Origin: Candidatus Falkowbacteria bacterium CG02_land_8_20_14_3_00_36_14 | Lineage (GTDB): Bacteria > Patescibacteriota > Patescibacteriia > Patescibacteriales > UM-FILTER-36-11 | NCBI GenBank assembly: GCA_002781265.1 | Contig: PETS01000088.1 | Coordinates: 1 to 7,667, forward strand | Length of the DNA: 7,667 nt | Reading direction: 5' to 3' | Shown here: positions 1-5,890 of the stretch, piece by piece | Numbering within the stretch: the stretch's first letter is position 1 | How the letters are laid out: each line of letters starts with the position of its first letter | Notes under the pieces: model-generated | The model's input: the letters and a program-made list of their open reading frames with translations, nothing else | Database searches by the model: none | Told to the model about the DNA's origin: nothing | Made by a program: the position numbers and the translations under genes

Positions 1-897
1 GTTCTTATTGTAGGAACACATGGAGAAAGTGTCAAAGATTTGGGGTACCTGCCAACGGAAATTCAAGCGAGAATAAAAAAAGAAGCCGGCGAGTGGCTTA
101 ATTCTTCGGTGGGAATATCCTATACAAAATTCTTGGTTAAATTCGCTTCTGATATAGCGCCGAAGAAAAGCATTTTAATAATTACTAAAGATAATTTGGA
201 TGATTGTTTAAAAGGCAGGCCCTTGCAGGACGCTTGGGGAATAAATTGCCGCCTGGAAGCGCGCTTGAATGCCTTGGGAATAAAAAATTTATATGATTTA
301 AAAAAATATAGCCCCAGTAATATCAGAAGAGCTTTGGGCATGTACGGCTATTATCTTTGGGCGAATGTGAACGGGCTGGAGATAGGCAAGGTAGAGAAGG
401 GATCCAGAGCGCCTAAGTCAGTCGGGCATTCCTATTGCGTGCCGAAACAGACAAAAGATATTAATTATGTAAAAAGCGTATTTTATAAATTAACGGAAAA
501 GACCGGCCGGCGTTTGTGGGCGCTTGGCTTGGAGGCCGAGCGCATGCATATAGCTTTAGCTTATCTGTGCGAGGGAGGAATCAGCAGAAGTTTCAAGACG
601 CCGGACAAAATGTTTACCACCGAAGAGATATTTGCCAATTTAGAAAAATTTTTAGATAATATAGAAATATTAATGCCGGTCAGGATGCTGGCTATTTCGG
701 TAAGCGCTTTAAGCCCGGTTTCTTCCCAGATGGCTTTTTTTAATGATAATTTAGGCCTAAAAGAGCTAAGCCGGGCGGTTGATAAGCTAAACGACCGTTA
801 CGGCGAATATACGATTGTTAAGGGCAAGATGTTTAACACTAAGGACATAGCCAAAGACAGGATCGGGTTTAGAAAAACGATTTCAATTAAAAATTAA
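1..897 (+). CDS. Y-family translesion DNA polymerase (DinB/UmuC-like), 5' end cut off by window
   Basis: C-terminal part of a Y-family polymerase, which copies past damaged template bases. The frame is open from base 1; the first in-frame start (TTG at 40) is internal, so the gene begins outside the window. Visible residues: the end of the palm with S-V-G-I-S-x-T-K-F and FASD (about 36-51), then the thumb with P-L-Q-D-A-W-G-I and a helix-hairpin-helix-like stretch (about 74-105), then the little finger (about 125-290) ending in the usual K-L-N-x-R-Y-G region. Spacing to E. coli DinB suggests the catalytic Asp-Glu pair lies just left of base 1, because the first visible residues V-L-I-V fit the strand that follows it; this is inference. 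QMAFF (bases 727-741) resembles the QLSLF-type beta-clamp motif found at this place in UmuC relatives. DinB versus UmuC subfamily is not settled. SRAP follows on the same strand. Confidence 0.93.
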   Translation, partial: VLIVGTHGESVKDLGYLPTEIQARIKKEAGEWLNSSVGISYTKFLVKFASDIAPKKSILIITKDNLDDCLKGRPLQDAWGINCRLEARLNALGIKNLYDLKKYSPSNIRRALGMYGYYLWANVNGLEIGKVEKGSRAPKSVGHSYCVPKQTKDINYVKSVFYKLTEKTGRRLWALGLEAERMHIALAYLCEGGISRSFKTPDKMFTTEEIFANLEKFLDNIEILMPVRMLAISVSALSPVSSQMAFFNDNLGLKELSRAVDKLNDRYGEYTIVKGKMFNTKDIAKDRIGFRKTISIKN

Positions 898-903
898 TTT
901 AAA

Positions 904-937
904 AGACATCCGATGTCCAATTGGACATCGGATGTCT
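904..937. repeat. Perfect 34-bp palindrome between polymerase and SRAP genes
   Basis: Two 17-base arms, agacatccgatgtccaa and its exact reverse complement, meet with no spacer. In RNA this would fold as a long hairpin with a small CAATTG-centred loop. It starts 6 bp after the polymerase stop and ends 10 bp before the SRAP ATG. No T-run follows it on the plus strand (A-rich instead), so it is a poor classic terminator for the polymerase; on the minus strand T-rich sequence follows. It could be a dispersed palindromic repeat, an RNA processing hairpin or an operator. The palindrome itself is certain; its role is unknown. Confidence 0.95.
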
Positions 938-947
938 AAAAAATATT

Positions 948-1409
948 ATGTGCGGCGGCGTAGGATTTAAAATTAAAAATATACCGGAAAAGGAACTCGT
1001 AAAATATTATTCGCCGGTATTAATGAAAAAATTTAAAACATCCGGCCGGATTGAGTCTTTTTTTTGGGAAAAAAATCCGGTATTGCCGGTTAAAACCAAA
1101 AAGGGGATACAGCTTAAACTCTGGGGGAATAAAAATGAGGATATAAAACTGCCTAAAACCGGCTGGGCAAAAAAAGAATCTTTGGCAATCGGCAAATGGG
1201 ATTATCTGCATCCGGAAATAGTGGATATTATGGCCGATTCAGGATATGAGAAAAAAAATTAGTTTGACCTGCCTGGCGGAACTAAGGGGATAATTATTAA
1301 AAAGGGAAACGAAGAAAGGGTATATATGATTACCAAAGAGTCCGGCGAGGAATATAAAAAAGAAACCGGGCATAATAGAGAGCCGCTGGGGGAGAAAAAA
1401 AAATTATAA
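948..1409 (+). pseudogene. SRAP-family (HMCES/YedK-like) DNA-protein crosslink protein, interrupted by in-frame TAG
   Basis: SRAP proteins use Cys2 to crosslink to abasic sites in single-stranded DNA. The ATG at 948 puts Cys at position 2 (M-C-G-G), as the family requires after Met removal; the usual Arg4 is Gly here. W-A-K-K-E-S (73-78) matches the family N-A-R-x-E-T/S motif, and G-Y-E (99-101) matches the G-F/W-Y-E-W motif. Codon 105 is TAG (1260-1262). The same frame then continues 48 codons with clear family sequence: V-Y-M-I-T (125-129) and G-H-N-R-E-P (141-146), matching H-x-R-M-P with its catalytic His. TAG probably replaced TGG (Trp) before F-D-L-P. The truncated 104-aa product would lack the conserved His. 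It could be a real nonsense mutation, a base-call error or readthrough. No Shine-Dalgarno is seen. Full length would be 153 residues, shorter than HMCES or YedK. Confidence 0.8.
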
Positions 1410-1425
1410 GCGTAATTATTAAAAA

Positions 1426-1452
1426 AATAGCTCTGAATTTTTCAGAGCTATT
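1426..1452 (-). terminator. Intrinsic terminator of the small basic-protein gene
   Basis: A perfect 12-bp stem (aatagctctgaa and ttcagagctatt) with a 3-base loop. Read on the minus strand it is followed by seven T residues and more AT, a good rho-independent terminator. The minus-strand stop codon of the 64-aa gene (1451-1453) lies at the foot of the stem. On the plus strand the following sequence (atgtttgcc) is less T-rich, so it may only partly stop transcription from the SRAP side. Confidence 0.85.
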
Positions 1453-1645
1453 ATGTTTGCCTTATTACCGGCTGATGTATGATCATTTTTTTCTTGTTTT
1501 TTTTTGCTGGTAAATCCAGCGCACTTTTAAATTTATCTTTTTCTACGAATCTTCTTAATCCGAGTTTGTGTTTCTCTGCGTTTAACGCTATTGAGGCCGT
1601 ATTTATTATTTTTTTCTTGTATGTTATTTTCTTTATTTTAGGCAT
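1451..1645 (-). CDS. Small lysine-rich protein of unknown function (64 aa)
   Basis: I do not recognise the family. The protein is very basic, with Lys clusters at both ends (M-P-K-I-K-K-I-T-Y-K-K-K at the N-terminus, K-K-N-K-K-K near residues 48-53) and a short central stretch, L-G-L-R-R-F (28-33). No membrane segment or cysteine is present. It is supported as real by two independent signals: AAGGAG at 1654-1659 placed 8 bases before the ATG, the only strong Shine-Dalgarno in the window, and an intrinsic terminator beginning at its stop codon. The Lys richness is compatible with nucleic-acid or ribosome binding, but that is only inference. It lies between the SRAP gene (convergent) and the lexA promoter (divergent). 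The opposite strand also has an open frame, rich in Phe because it mirrors AAA codons, which is a shadow. Confidence 0.7.
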   Translation of the reverse strand: MPKIKKITYKKKIINTASIALNAEKHKLGLRRFVEKDKFKSALDLPAKKNKKKMIIHQPVIRQT

Positions 1646-1653
1646 TAATTTTT

Positions 1654-1659
1654 CTCCTT
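1654..1659 (-). promoter_or_regulatory. Shine-Dalgarno site of the small basic-protein gene
   Basis: Minus strand reads AAGGAG, 8 bases before the ATG. It fixes the start of the 64-aa protein and contrasts with lexA, sppA, def and the EVE-membrane gene, which show no such site. Confidence 0.8.
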
Positions 1660-1767
1660 AAATATAATGAACAATATGAAATAATATTAATTTTATTATT
1701 ATTTAATTTTTTACTTTGTTTAATTTAATGGTAAAAAATTATTTAAATAAGTCAAATTTATCATTCC

Positions 1768-1796
1768 TTGACTTTCGTATTTTGTTCGTGTATAAT
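1768..1796 (+). promoter_or_regulatory. Sigma70-type promoter upstream of lexA
   Basis: TTGACT (1768-1773) and TATAAT (1791-1796) are separated by exactly 17 bases, one of the best promoter matches in the window. The next plus-strand gene is lexA, whose ATG is about 300 bases downstream, so the transcript would carry a long leader containing two inverted repeats. The spacer contains TTTCGTA, which recurs at 2079 and, inverted, at 1956. A second, weaker TATAAT lies at 1969-1974 with no good -35 and could give a shorter lexA transcript. Confidence 0.7.
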
Positions 1797-1973
1797 GTTA
1801 ATATAAAAAATATTAGCTGTGGATAATTTATAAAATTATCATTTCGAATCTCGCTTTGCGGCTTAGGAAAAAATATTAGTTTTCTAACTATAAATTTCCT
1901 TAACCGCTTAGGCGGGGTCGAAATAGTAGTTTTATAAATTTAATATATTTTAAATTACGAAATGTTAATATAA
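1794..1973. repeat. 13-bp direct repeats flanking a palindromic element
   Basis: aatgttaatataa occurs at 1794-1806 and again at 1961-1973, bracketing the 1825-1940 inverted repeat. The left copy overlaps the promoter -10. This looks like a target-site duplication or a local duplication made when the element arrived. The repeat is AT-rich, so chance cannot be fully excluded. Confidence 0.55.
1825..1940. repeat. 116-bp imperfect inverted repeat (MITE/REP-like) in the lexA leader
   Basis: Two 46-base arms (1825-1870 and 1895-1940) are reverse complements at about three quarters of positions, with a 24-base loop. The outer part is AT-rich (aatttataaaa and its complement); the inner part is GC-richer (ctcgctttgcgg against ccgcttaggcgg). 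It has no coding capacity. Pairing weakly extends outward through aaaatatta-like sequence to about 1807 and 1953. It resembles short non-autonomous or REP-type elements. Transcribed from the 1768 promoter it would fold into a long hairpin ahead of lexA. Confidence 0.75.
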
Positions 1974-2088
1974 TATATTAATTGTGTTTACAATTGTCAT
2001 TCCCGCGCAGGCGGGAATCCAGTAAAAATCAATAAAACGTGGATTCCCGCCTGCGCGGGGGAATGACAGAGAAGAGTCTTTCGTAATT
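1953..2088. promoter_or_regulatory. Inverted TTTCGTAATT pair bracketing the lexA-proximal repeat; possible operator or outer arms
   Basis: aattacgaaa at 1953-1962 and tttcgtaatt at 2079-2088 are exact reverse complements outside the 1995-2068 repeat. A third, partial copy (TTTCGTA, 1773-1779) lies between the -35 and -10 of the upstream promoter. They may be outer arms of the repeat element or binding sites for a regulator such as LexA itself. No canonical GAAC-N4-GTTC or CTG-N10-CAG box was found here. Confidence 0.35.
1995..2068. repeat. GC-rich inverted repeat just upstream of lexA
   Basis: Left arm tgtcattcccgcgcagg... (1995-2021, 27 bases) and right arm (2040-2068, 29 bases) are reverse complements apart from two extra bases in the right arm, with an 18-base AT-rich loop. 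Each arm is also a small palindrome (cccgc-gcag-gcggg). Repeats of the form 'TCATTCCCGC...GCGGGAATCC' recur in many bacterial genomes; that comparison is from memory. It ends 34 bp before the lexA ATG. Confidence 0.9.
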
Positions 2089-2102
2089 CATAGTAAAAAA
2101 AT

Positions 2103-2714
2103 ATGGGAACAAATTTAACTAAACGCCAAAGGCAAATTTTGGATTTTATAACTGAATTTAAGCAAAAATACGGCTATGCTCCAAGCTATCGGGAAATAGG
2201 AGAGTATTTTAACTTAACCAGCCCGGCTACTATCCATGACCATATACAAAATTTAGCTAAAAAAGGTTTAATAAAAATCAGCCATAATGAAGCCAGATCA
2301 ATTGAGTTAATAGAAGAAAATGTTAATTTTACTGAAGCGATTGAATTGCCGTTAGTCGGCTTAATAACCGCCGGTGAACCGATTGAAGCGATTGAAAATA
2401 AAGAAACTTTTGCCGTTCCCGCCACGTTAACTCCCGATCCGGCCAATAGCTATATATTGAAAGTCAAAGGCGAGTCAATGATTGAAGATGGGATATTAGA
2501 TGGCGATTATGTGATCGTGGAACGGAATCCTTCGCCCCAAAACGGAGATGTAGTGGTAGCTTTATTGGATAATGCTTATGCTACTTTAAAAAAGTTTTAC
2601 CGCGAAGCGAAAAGAATCCGTTTACAGCCGGCTAATTTCAAAATGAAACCGATATATTTTCGCGATCCCTTAATCCAAGGCGTGGTCAAGGGAGTAATAA
2701 GAAAGTTTGCTTAA
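2103..2714 (+). CDS. lexA: LexA repressor, SOS regulator (203 aa, intact)
   Basis: LexA represses DNA-repair genes and self-cleaves when RecA forms filaments on single-stranded DNA. The N-terminal winged helix-turn-helix (about 1-65) has the typical L-T-K-R-Q-x-x-I-L-D-F-I opening, A-P-S-Y-R-E-I and a recognition segment near S40-H45. The C-terminal S24 peptidase-like domain has the cleavage bond Ala90-Gly91 in I-T-A-G-E-P, nucleophile Ser125 in K-G-E-S-M and Lys163 in A-T-L-K-K-F, all in expected positions. Length is normal for the family. The ATG is chosen because L-T-K-R-Q follows at once. No Shine-Dalgarno precedes it (gtaaaaaaat), so it may use weak or leaderless initiation. It lies downstream of the polymerase and SRAP genes, its likely targets. 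Its stop is 29 bp from the convergent sppA stop. Confidence 0.97.
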   Translation: MGTNLTKRQRQILDFITEFKQKYGYAPSYREIGEYFNLTSPATIHDHIQNLAKKGLIKISHNEARSIELIEENVNFTEAIELPLVGLITAGEPIEAIENKETFAVPATLTPDPANSYILKVKGESMIEDGILDGDYVIVERNPSPQNGDVVVALLDNAYATLKKFYREAKRIRLQPANFKMKPIYFRDPLIQGVVKGVIRKFA

Positions 2715-2743
2715 AAATATTTTAATTTATGCAATTTTATTTA

Positions 2744-3772
2744 TTACCAACAAACCTCTACCTCTTCGCCAATTTTTTCTTTCAAATATTCTTTAACCTC
2801 CGGCATCTCGCCGATCTGATCAATCAATCCATTTTCCAAAGCCATCTGGCCAAGTATAGATGAGCCATCAGCTAAACTTTCAACTTTTTTAATATCTAAA
2901 TTTCTGTTTTCCGCCACTGCTTTTATAAAATTCTGGTATATAATATTAACATCTCGCATTAATAACTTTGTCTCTTCCGCTGATAACGCCTTATCGGGAT
3001 CACCCATATCTTTAAATTTACCAGAACTTAATTGATTATAAGTTAAACCTTCTTTTTGATTTTGTCCGGCATAATCTATATATGACATAGTTACTCCGAT
3101 ACTGCCAACATCGGAATTTTTGGATGCAAAAATTTTGTCCGCTCCGGTTGCCGACCAATATCCGACCGAAACCCCGCCGTTTCGGATAAAGGCGACTGTC
3201 GGTTTTTTAGCGTTCTCTAAGGCATTGCTAATTTCTTCAGCGGCTACAGCCGAACCGCCGTAGGAATCAATTTCTAAAATAATAGCTTTAATGCTATCGT
3301 CTTTTTCCGCCTCATTTATATAATAAACTATATCTTTAGAAGCAGATTGGTCGTATAACAGATTACTATTCTCGTCTAAACTGTCCGGGGAGATATAAGT
3401 TGTGAGTTCGCCGTGCAGTATAATGCCGGTGACATTGCAATTATTTATTGTATCTATTGTATCTTCGGCGGTAAAATAATTTTCATCCAAATGAGCAATA
3501 ATTCTATCACTTATGTCCGAAACGAATTTTTCATCTTCTTCGTCATTAGAAAAAAAATCGGTTTTAATTATATCAATAGTTAACAAAACCATAAAAACAG
3601 CCGTCATCACTATAATAAACATTTTCAAAAAATTTTTAACCTTTTTCCAATTATAATTTTTTGGATTAATCCTTGAATAATTAATCTTAAAGTTGAAGAT
3701 TGAATAAGTAAATAATTGTTTTAATTTTTTAAAAAGTGTTTGTTTTAATAAAATTTTGTTTTGGTTTGTCAT
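2744..3772 (-). CDS. sppA: Signal peptide peptidase SppA-like membrane serine protease (S49)
   Basis: S49 peptidases cut leftover signal peptides and membrane-associated peptides outside the cytoplasmic membrane. The 342-aa protein has a basic N-terminal tail of about 50 residues, one membrane anchor (about 51-69), then one S49 domain (about 113-330). Motifs: E-I-D-S-Y-G-G-S (167-174); S-V-G-Y-W (202-206), giving nucleophile Ser202 in place of the usual S-G-G-Y-Y; S-D-V-G-S-I-G-V (220-227); and S-G-K-F-K-D (250-255), giving the general base Lys254. This Ser/Lys arrangement matches the short Bacillus type rather than the duplicated E. coli form. The N-terminal tail is longer than usual, but the ATG has a -10-like box close upstream and no better start is evident. 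It is transcribed convergently with lexA, 16 bp after a broken lipoprotein gene. Confidence 0.93.
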   Translation of the reverse strand: MTNQNKILLKQTLFKKLKQLFTYSIFNFKINYSRINPKNYNWKKVKNFLKMFIIVMTAVFMVLLTIDIIKTDFFSNDEEDEKFVSDISDRIIAHLDENYFTAEDTIDTINNCNVTGIILHGELTTYISPDSLDENSNLLYDQSASKDIVYYINEAEKDDSIKAIILEIDSYGGSAVAAEEISNALENAKKPTVAFIRNGGVSVGYWSATGADKIFASKNSDVGSIGVTMSYIDYAGQNQKEGLTYNQLSSGKFKDMGDPDKALSAEETKLLMRDVNIIYQNFIKAVAENRNLDIKKVESLADGSSILGQMALENGLIDQIGEMPEVKEYLKEKIGEEVEVCW

Positions 3773-3781
3773 AAATTTTAA

Positions 3782-3787
3782 ATTATA
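3782..3787 (-). promoter_or_regulatory. -10-like box close to sppA start (possible leaderless transcript)
   Basis: The minus strand reads TATAAT ending 9 bases before the sppA ATG. If used, transcription would begin within a few bases of the start codon. A -35 is not convincing (TTGATT at 3803-3808, only 15 bases away). Chance matches are likely in such AT-rich DNA. Confidence 0.35.
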
Positions 3788-3788
3788 T

Positions 3789-4464
3789 TTAATTTATTTT
3801 ATAATCAACTAAAAATAATATTTCATCATCGAACGTTCTGTTGTGGTGATATTTATATTTAGTCACTCCAATCTCTGTTTTTAGTGTATATCTGGTATAG
3901 CCGGATAATTCTAGGTATTCTAAGACATAACTTCCGTTCGGTGCCGCAGAAATTACGGTCCAATAATAATTATCAGTTCTTTCTCCTTGGCAGTCCCAGT
4001 ACTTGCCGGTGGATAATGGCAATTCAAACTGAAGGAATGAATTATTTATATTAATTAAGTCTTTTTTTAATTCCTCAATGTTGTCGTATTTCAGACTTCT
4101 GATATATTTAGTATTATTTTGATTTGCAATAGCATAATAAGAAATGCTCTTTTCTTCGTTAGCGGTCAAGGCAAAGTTTCTAATCACTTTTTCAATCATA
4201 ACTATGGCTATAGTTGTGCTATTTTCTTTTTTCACTTCAATTATTTCTTCTTTATGTTTAATTTCGCTGATACCATTTTCTAATTTCATAGTTACGCCAT
4301 GATAATTCCAATAATTGCCAACAGTCAATGGCCATAATTAAGCAACCTCAGTCTTTTTTATGGGCTCAGTATTACTAATCTCCGGCAATCTGTTTATTTT
4401 TTTTACTAGGCGTGCATCCACTAGTTATTACAAGTAAAAATAGTAGAATAAATATCTTTTTCAT
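3789..4464 (-). pseudogene. Broken lipoprotein gene: signal peptide and body separated by frameshift and stop
   Basis: ATG at 4464 starts a lipoprotein signal peptide: M-K-K, a hydrophobic run, then V-I-T-S-G-C-T-P-S, with lipobox Cys17. The frame ends at TAG (4375-4377). Dropping one A from the A8 run at 4397-4404 restores a frame reading S-K-K-I-N-R-L-P-E-I and on to K-T-E-V-A, then TAA (4338-4340), then L-W-P-L-T-V-G-N-Y-W directly joined to the 180-codon body. So two lesions are needed to explain it. The body has two P-L-x-x-G-x-Y-W modules (the W-P-L-T-V-G-N-Y-W one, then L-P-L-S-T-G-K-Y-W), typical of secreted lipoproteins of unknown function, and ends K-Y-K-Y-H-H-N-R-T-F. Alternatively a shorter cytoplasmic product could start at TTG 4328, but no Shine-Dalgarno supports that. 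Assembly error at the homopolymer could explain one lesion. Confidence 0.7.
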
Positions 4465-4564
4465 ATTATTAATTCATTTTAGTTCCTAATAATTATGTTT
4501 ATCTAATGTAACCTATAATTATTTTAAGAAATATGGATATAATTTTTCTTATATTTTGTTAAAA

Positions 4565-5482
4565 TTAAAATAATTTTTCATTTTTAGAAACAGCATACAA
4601 TATAGTATACAATGAGACACATCCGCCAATAATTGTTAAAATAGACTCAAATAAAACTTGAAACTGCCAAGGAGTATTTAAAATAGGTATATCAATATCT
4701 GAACCCAAATATATTAAATAATAAAAATAACTACATATAGAATATATTATGAGCAGAACTAAAAGAGCTATAGCGATAGAACGTTGGTGCTTTGGTGCAG
4801 TAACAGAACCGATAGCGACAAACAGTCCTCCAAGTAAAAAACTACCAAACAATGGTACTAACACATCTGATAATGGTATATTATTGCTACGAAAAAACCA
4901 ATGCATACTAATTATATTTAACAAAGTTAAAATAATTGTAACAATAAAACTACCAAATATAGCAAATGGCAAAAACAATAACCATCTTAACCAGGTAGGC
5001 ATTTTTGCTATAAATGTATCGTTTGCTAAATCATTTTTTTCATACATAATAATATTTAAAGTATTCTCAATATATACTTTTAGTCTAGGATTATTATCCA
5101 ACTTTATTGGTCCCATCATTGTTGAGCGTAAACCATTTTTTTTTAAATTTTCATAAGAAAGCCTACTGCTAATTTTATAATTAAAAATTTTGCCAATAAG
5201 TTCTAATCGAATGTGCTTTTTGTAATCAGTTAAATCAAAATTTTTTCTTAACCAAAATTTTTTATCATCAATATAATCATAATTAGGGACATTTTCTTTA
5301 ATAACTTCTGTTTCCATTATTATCTTGCCTTTAAGATTGTCCTTGCCGATACTTTTATAAATATAAATAAAATCTCCGGTTTTAACTTTATTGTTTGTAC
5401 CCCAATCTATTGTTTCCAGCTCCTGAAAAGCATTTTCAATTAAAAAATCATCAGGGTTGGCAGGAAATATCCACGTTGTCAT
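4565..5482 (-). CDS. EVE/PUA-like domain protein with four C-terminal membrane helices
   Basis: Residues 1-145 look like an EVE-type (PUA-superfamily) domain: T-W-I-F-P-A-N-P at the start, I-D-W (25-27), K-T-G-D-F-I-Y-I-Y (34-42), a charged L-E-L-I-G-K-I strand (93-99) and G-L-R-S-T-M-M-G-P-I-K-L (117-128). EVE domains bind modified bases in DNA or RNA, with Trp and Tyr lining the pocket. Residues about 166-192, 206-227, 235-258 and 274-297 are hydrophobic membrane segments, with R-W and K-H-Q-R basic residues near the membrane edges. I do not know this exact fusion as a named family. Recognition domain plus membrane helices is an arrangement seen in some phage-defence effectors, but it could equally be a housekeeping membrane protein. 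No Shine-Dalgarno is visible; the ATG is kept because T-W-I-F-P begins the domain. The next gene downstream is the broken lipoprotein gene, with 100 bp of AT-rich DNA between. Confidence 0.8.
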   Translation of the reverse strand: MTTWIFPANPDDFLIENAFQELETIDWGTNNKVKTGDFIYIYKSIGKDNLKGKIIMETEVIKENVPNYDYIDDKKFWLRKNFDLTDYKKHIRLELIGKIFNYKISSRLSYENLKKNGLRSTMMGPIKLDNNPRLKVYIENTLNIIMYEKNDLANDTFIAKMPTWLRWLLFLPFAIFGSFIVTIILTLLNIISMHWFFRSNNIPLSDVLVPLFGSFLLGGLFVAIGSVTAPKHQRSIAIALLVLLIIYSICSYFYYLIYLGSDIDIPILNTPWQFQVLFESILTIIGGCVSLYTILYAVSKNEKLF

Positions 5483-5812
5483 ATTTTATATTTTACTAAT
5501 TTTTTAATAGAAATGCTTACTATTCCGTCAGAAAATAGAGTCCGTAAATATGTTTATATTCCAAATAAGTAGTTTTACGGACAGAAGTTTTGATTTAGTC
5601 TTTAAATATTAGCATAAATTTGCAAAAAGTTCATACTATTTATAACACTAATTTATACCAGTATGGGGGTTGGCAAGCGATTTGTAAGTAAAATTAGCGA
5701 GAATTAAATACTTATAAATTAACATCAGTTAATATAAATTAAAAAGTGGGCGAAGTGTTAGATTTACTCTTGACAACTAAAATATTAACTAGAATCAATT
5801 TTTTGTTATAAT
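5483..5812. other. Gene-free AT-rich spacer with one 9-bp inverted repeat
   Basis: Both strands lack a credible coding frame. The only clear structure is gtccgtaaa (5540-5548) with tttacggac (5574-5582), a perfect 9-bp inverted repeat with a 25-base loop, about 60 bp upstream of the EVE-membrane gene on its transcribed side. It could be an operator for that gene. The slightly GC-richer patch at 5660-5700 codes for nothing recognisable. TTGACA occurs at 5770-5775 on the plus strand without a -10 at proper distance. Confidence 0.5.
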
Positions 5813-5852
5813 AAAAATGCCCATCATTGGACATTATTCTCCCCAGCGGGCA
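5813..5852 (-). terminator. Possible terminator after tRNA-Glu
   Basis: On the minus strand, TGCCC and GGGCA form a 5-bp GC-rich stem followed directly by TTTTTATT, about 40 bases after the tRNA 3' end. The loop is long (about 25 bases, with a weak inner pairing GGA/TCC), so this is a weak candidate. Confidence 0.35.
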
Positions 5853-5890
5853 GATTTTGGTGGTTATAAGGGGATTGTTTATATCTTTAG

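Noticed and set aside
1..39. Loss of the polymerase catalytic Asp-Glu, suggested by THGE aligning with SIDE
   Set aside because: Spacing to the conserved E-I-x-x-R-I helix puts the Asp-Glu pair just outside the window, so loss cannot be inferred.
921..947. Earlier TTG start for SRAP
   Set aside because: It would start inside the 34-bp palindrome and move the essential Cys away from position 2.
1260..1262. TAG reassigned as a sense codon
   Set aside because: The only other premature stops are a TAA (4338-4340) and a TAG (4375-4377), both in one broken gene; all other genes use TAA and read normally. One nonsense change is simpler.
1479..1661. Phe-rich open frame on the plus strand, resembling a small membrane protein
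   Set aside because: It mirrors the Lys codons (AAA/TTT) of the minus-strand 64-aa gene, which has the Shine-Dalgarno and terminator; the plus frame has neither.
1995..2068. CRISPR-like repeats
   Set aside because: Only two arms in inverted orientation with one spacer-like loop; no series of direct repeats.
2715..2743. Bidirectional terminator between lexA and sppA
   Set aside because: The 29 bp are AT-rich with no stem of useful length.
4749..5156. 135-codon plus-strand open frame
   Set aside because: Antisense to the EVE-membrane gene, whose domain pattern and membrane helices are coherent; no motif or start signal supports the antisense frame.
5770..5812. Plus-strand promoter from TTGACA (5770) to TATAAT (5807)
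   Set aside because: The spacer is 31 bases and no gene follows on that strand; it would run antisense into the tRNA.
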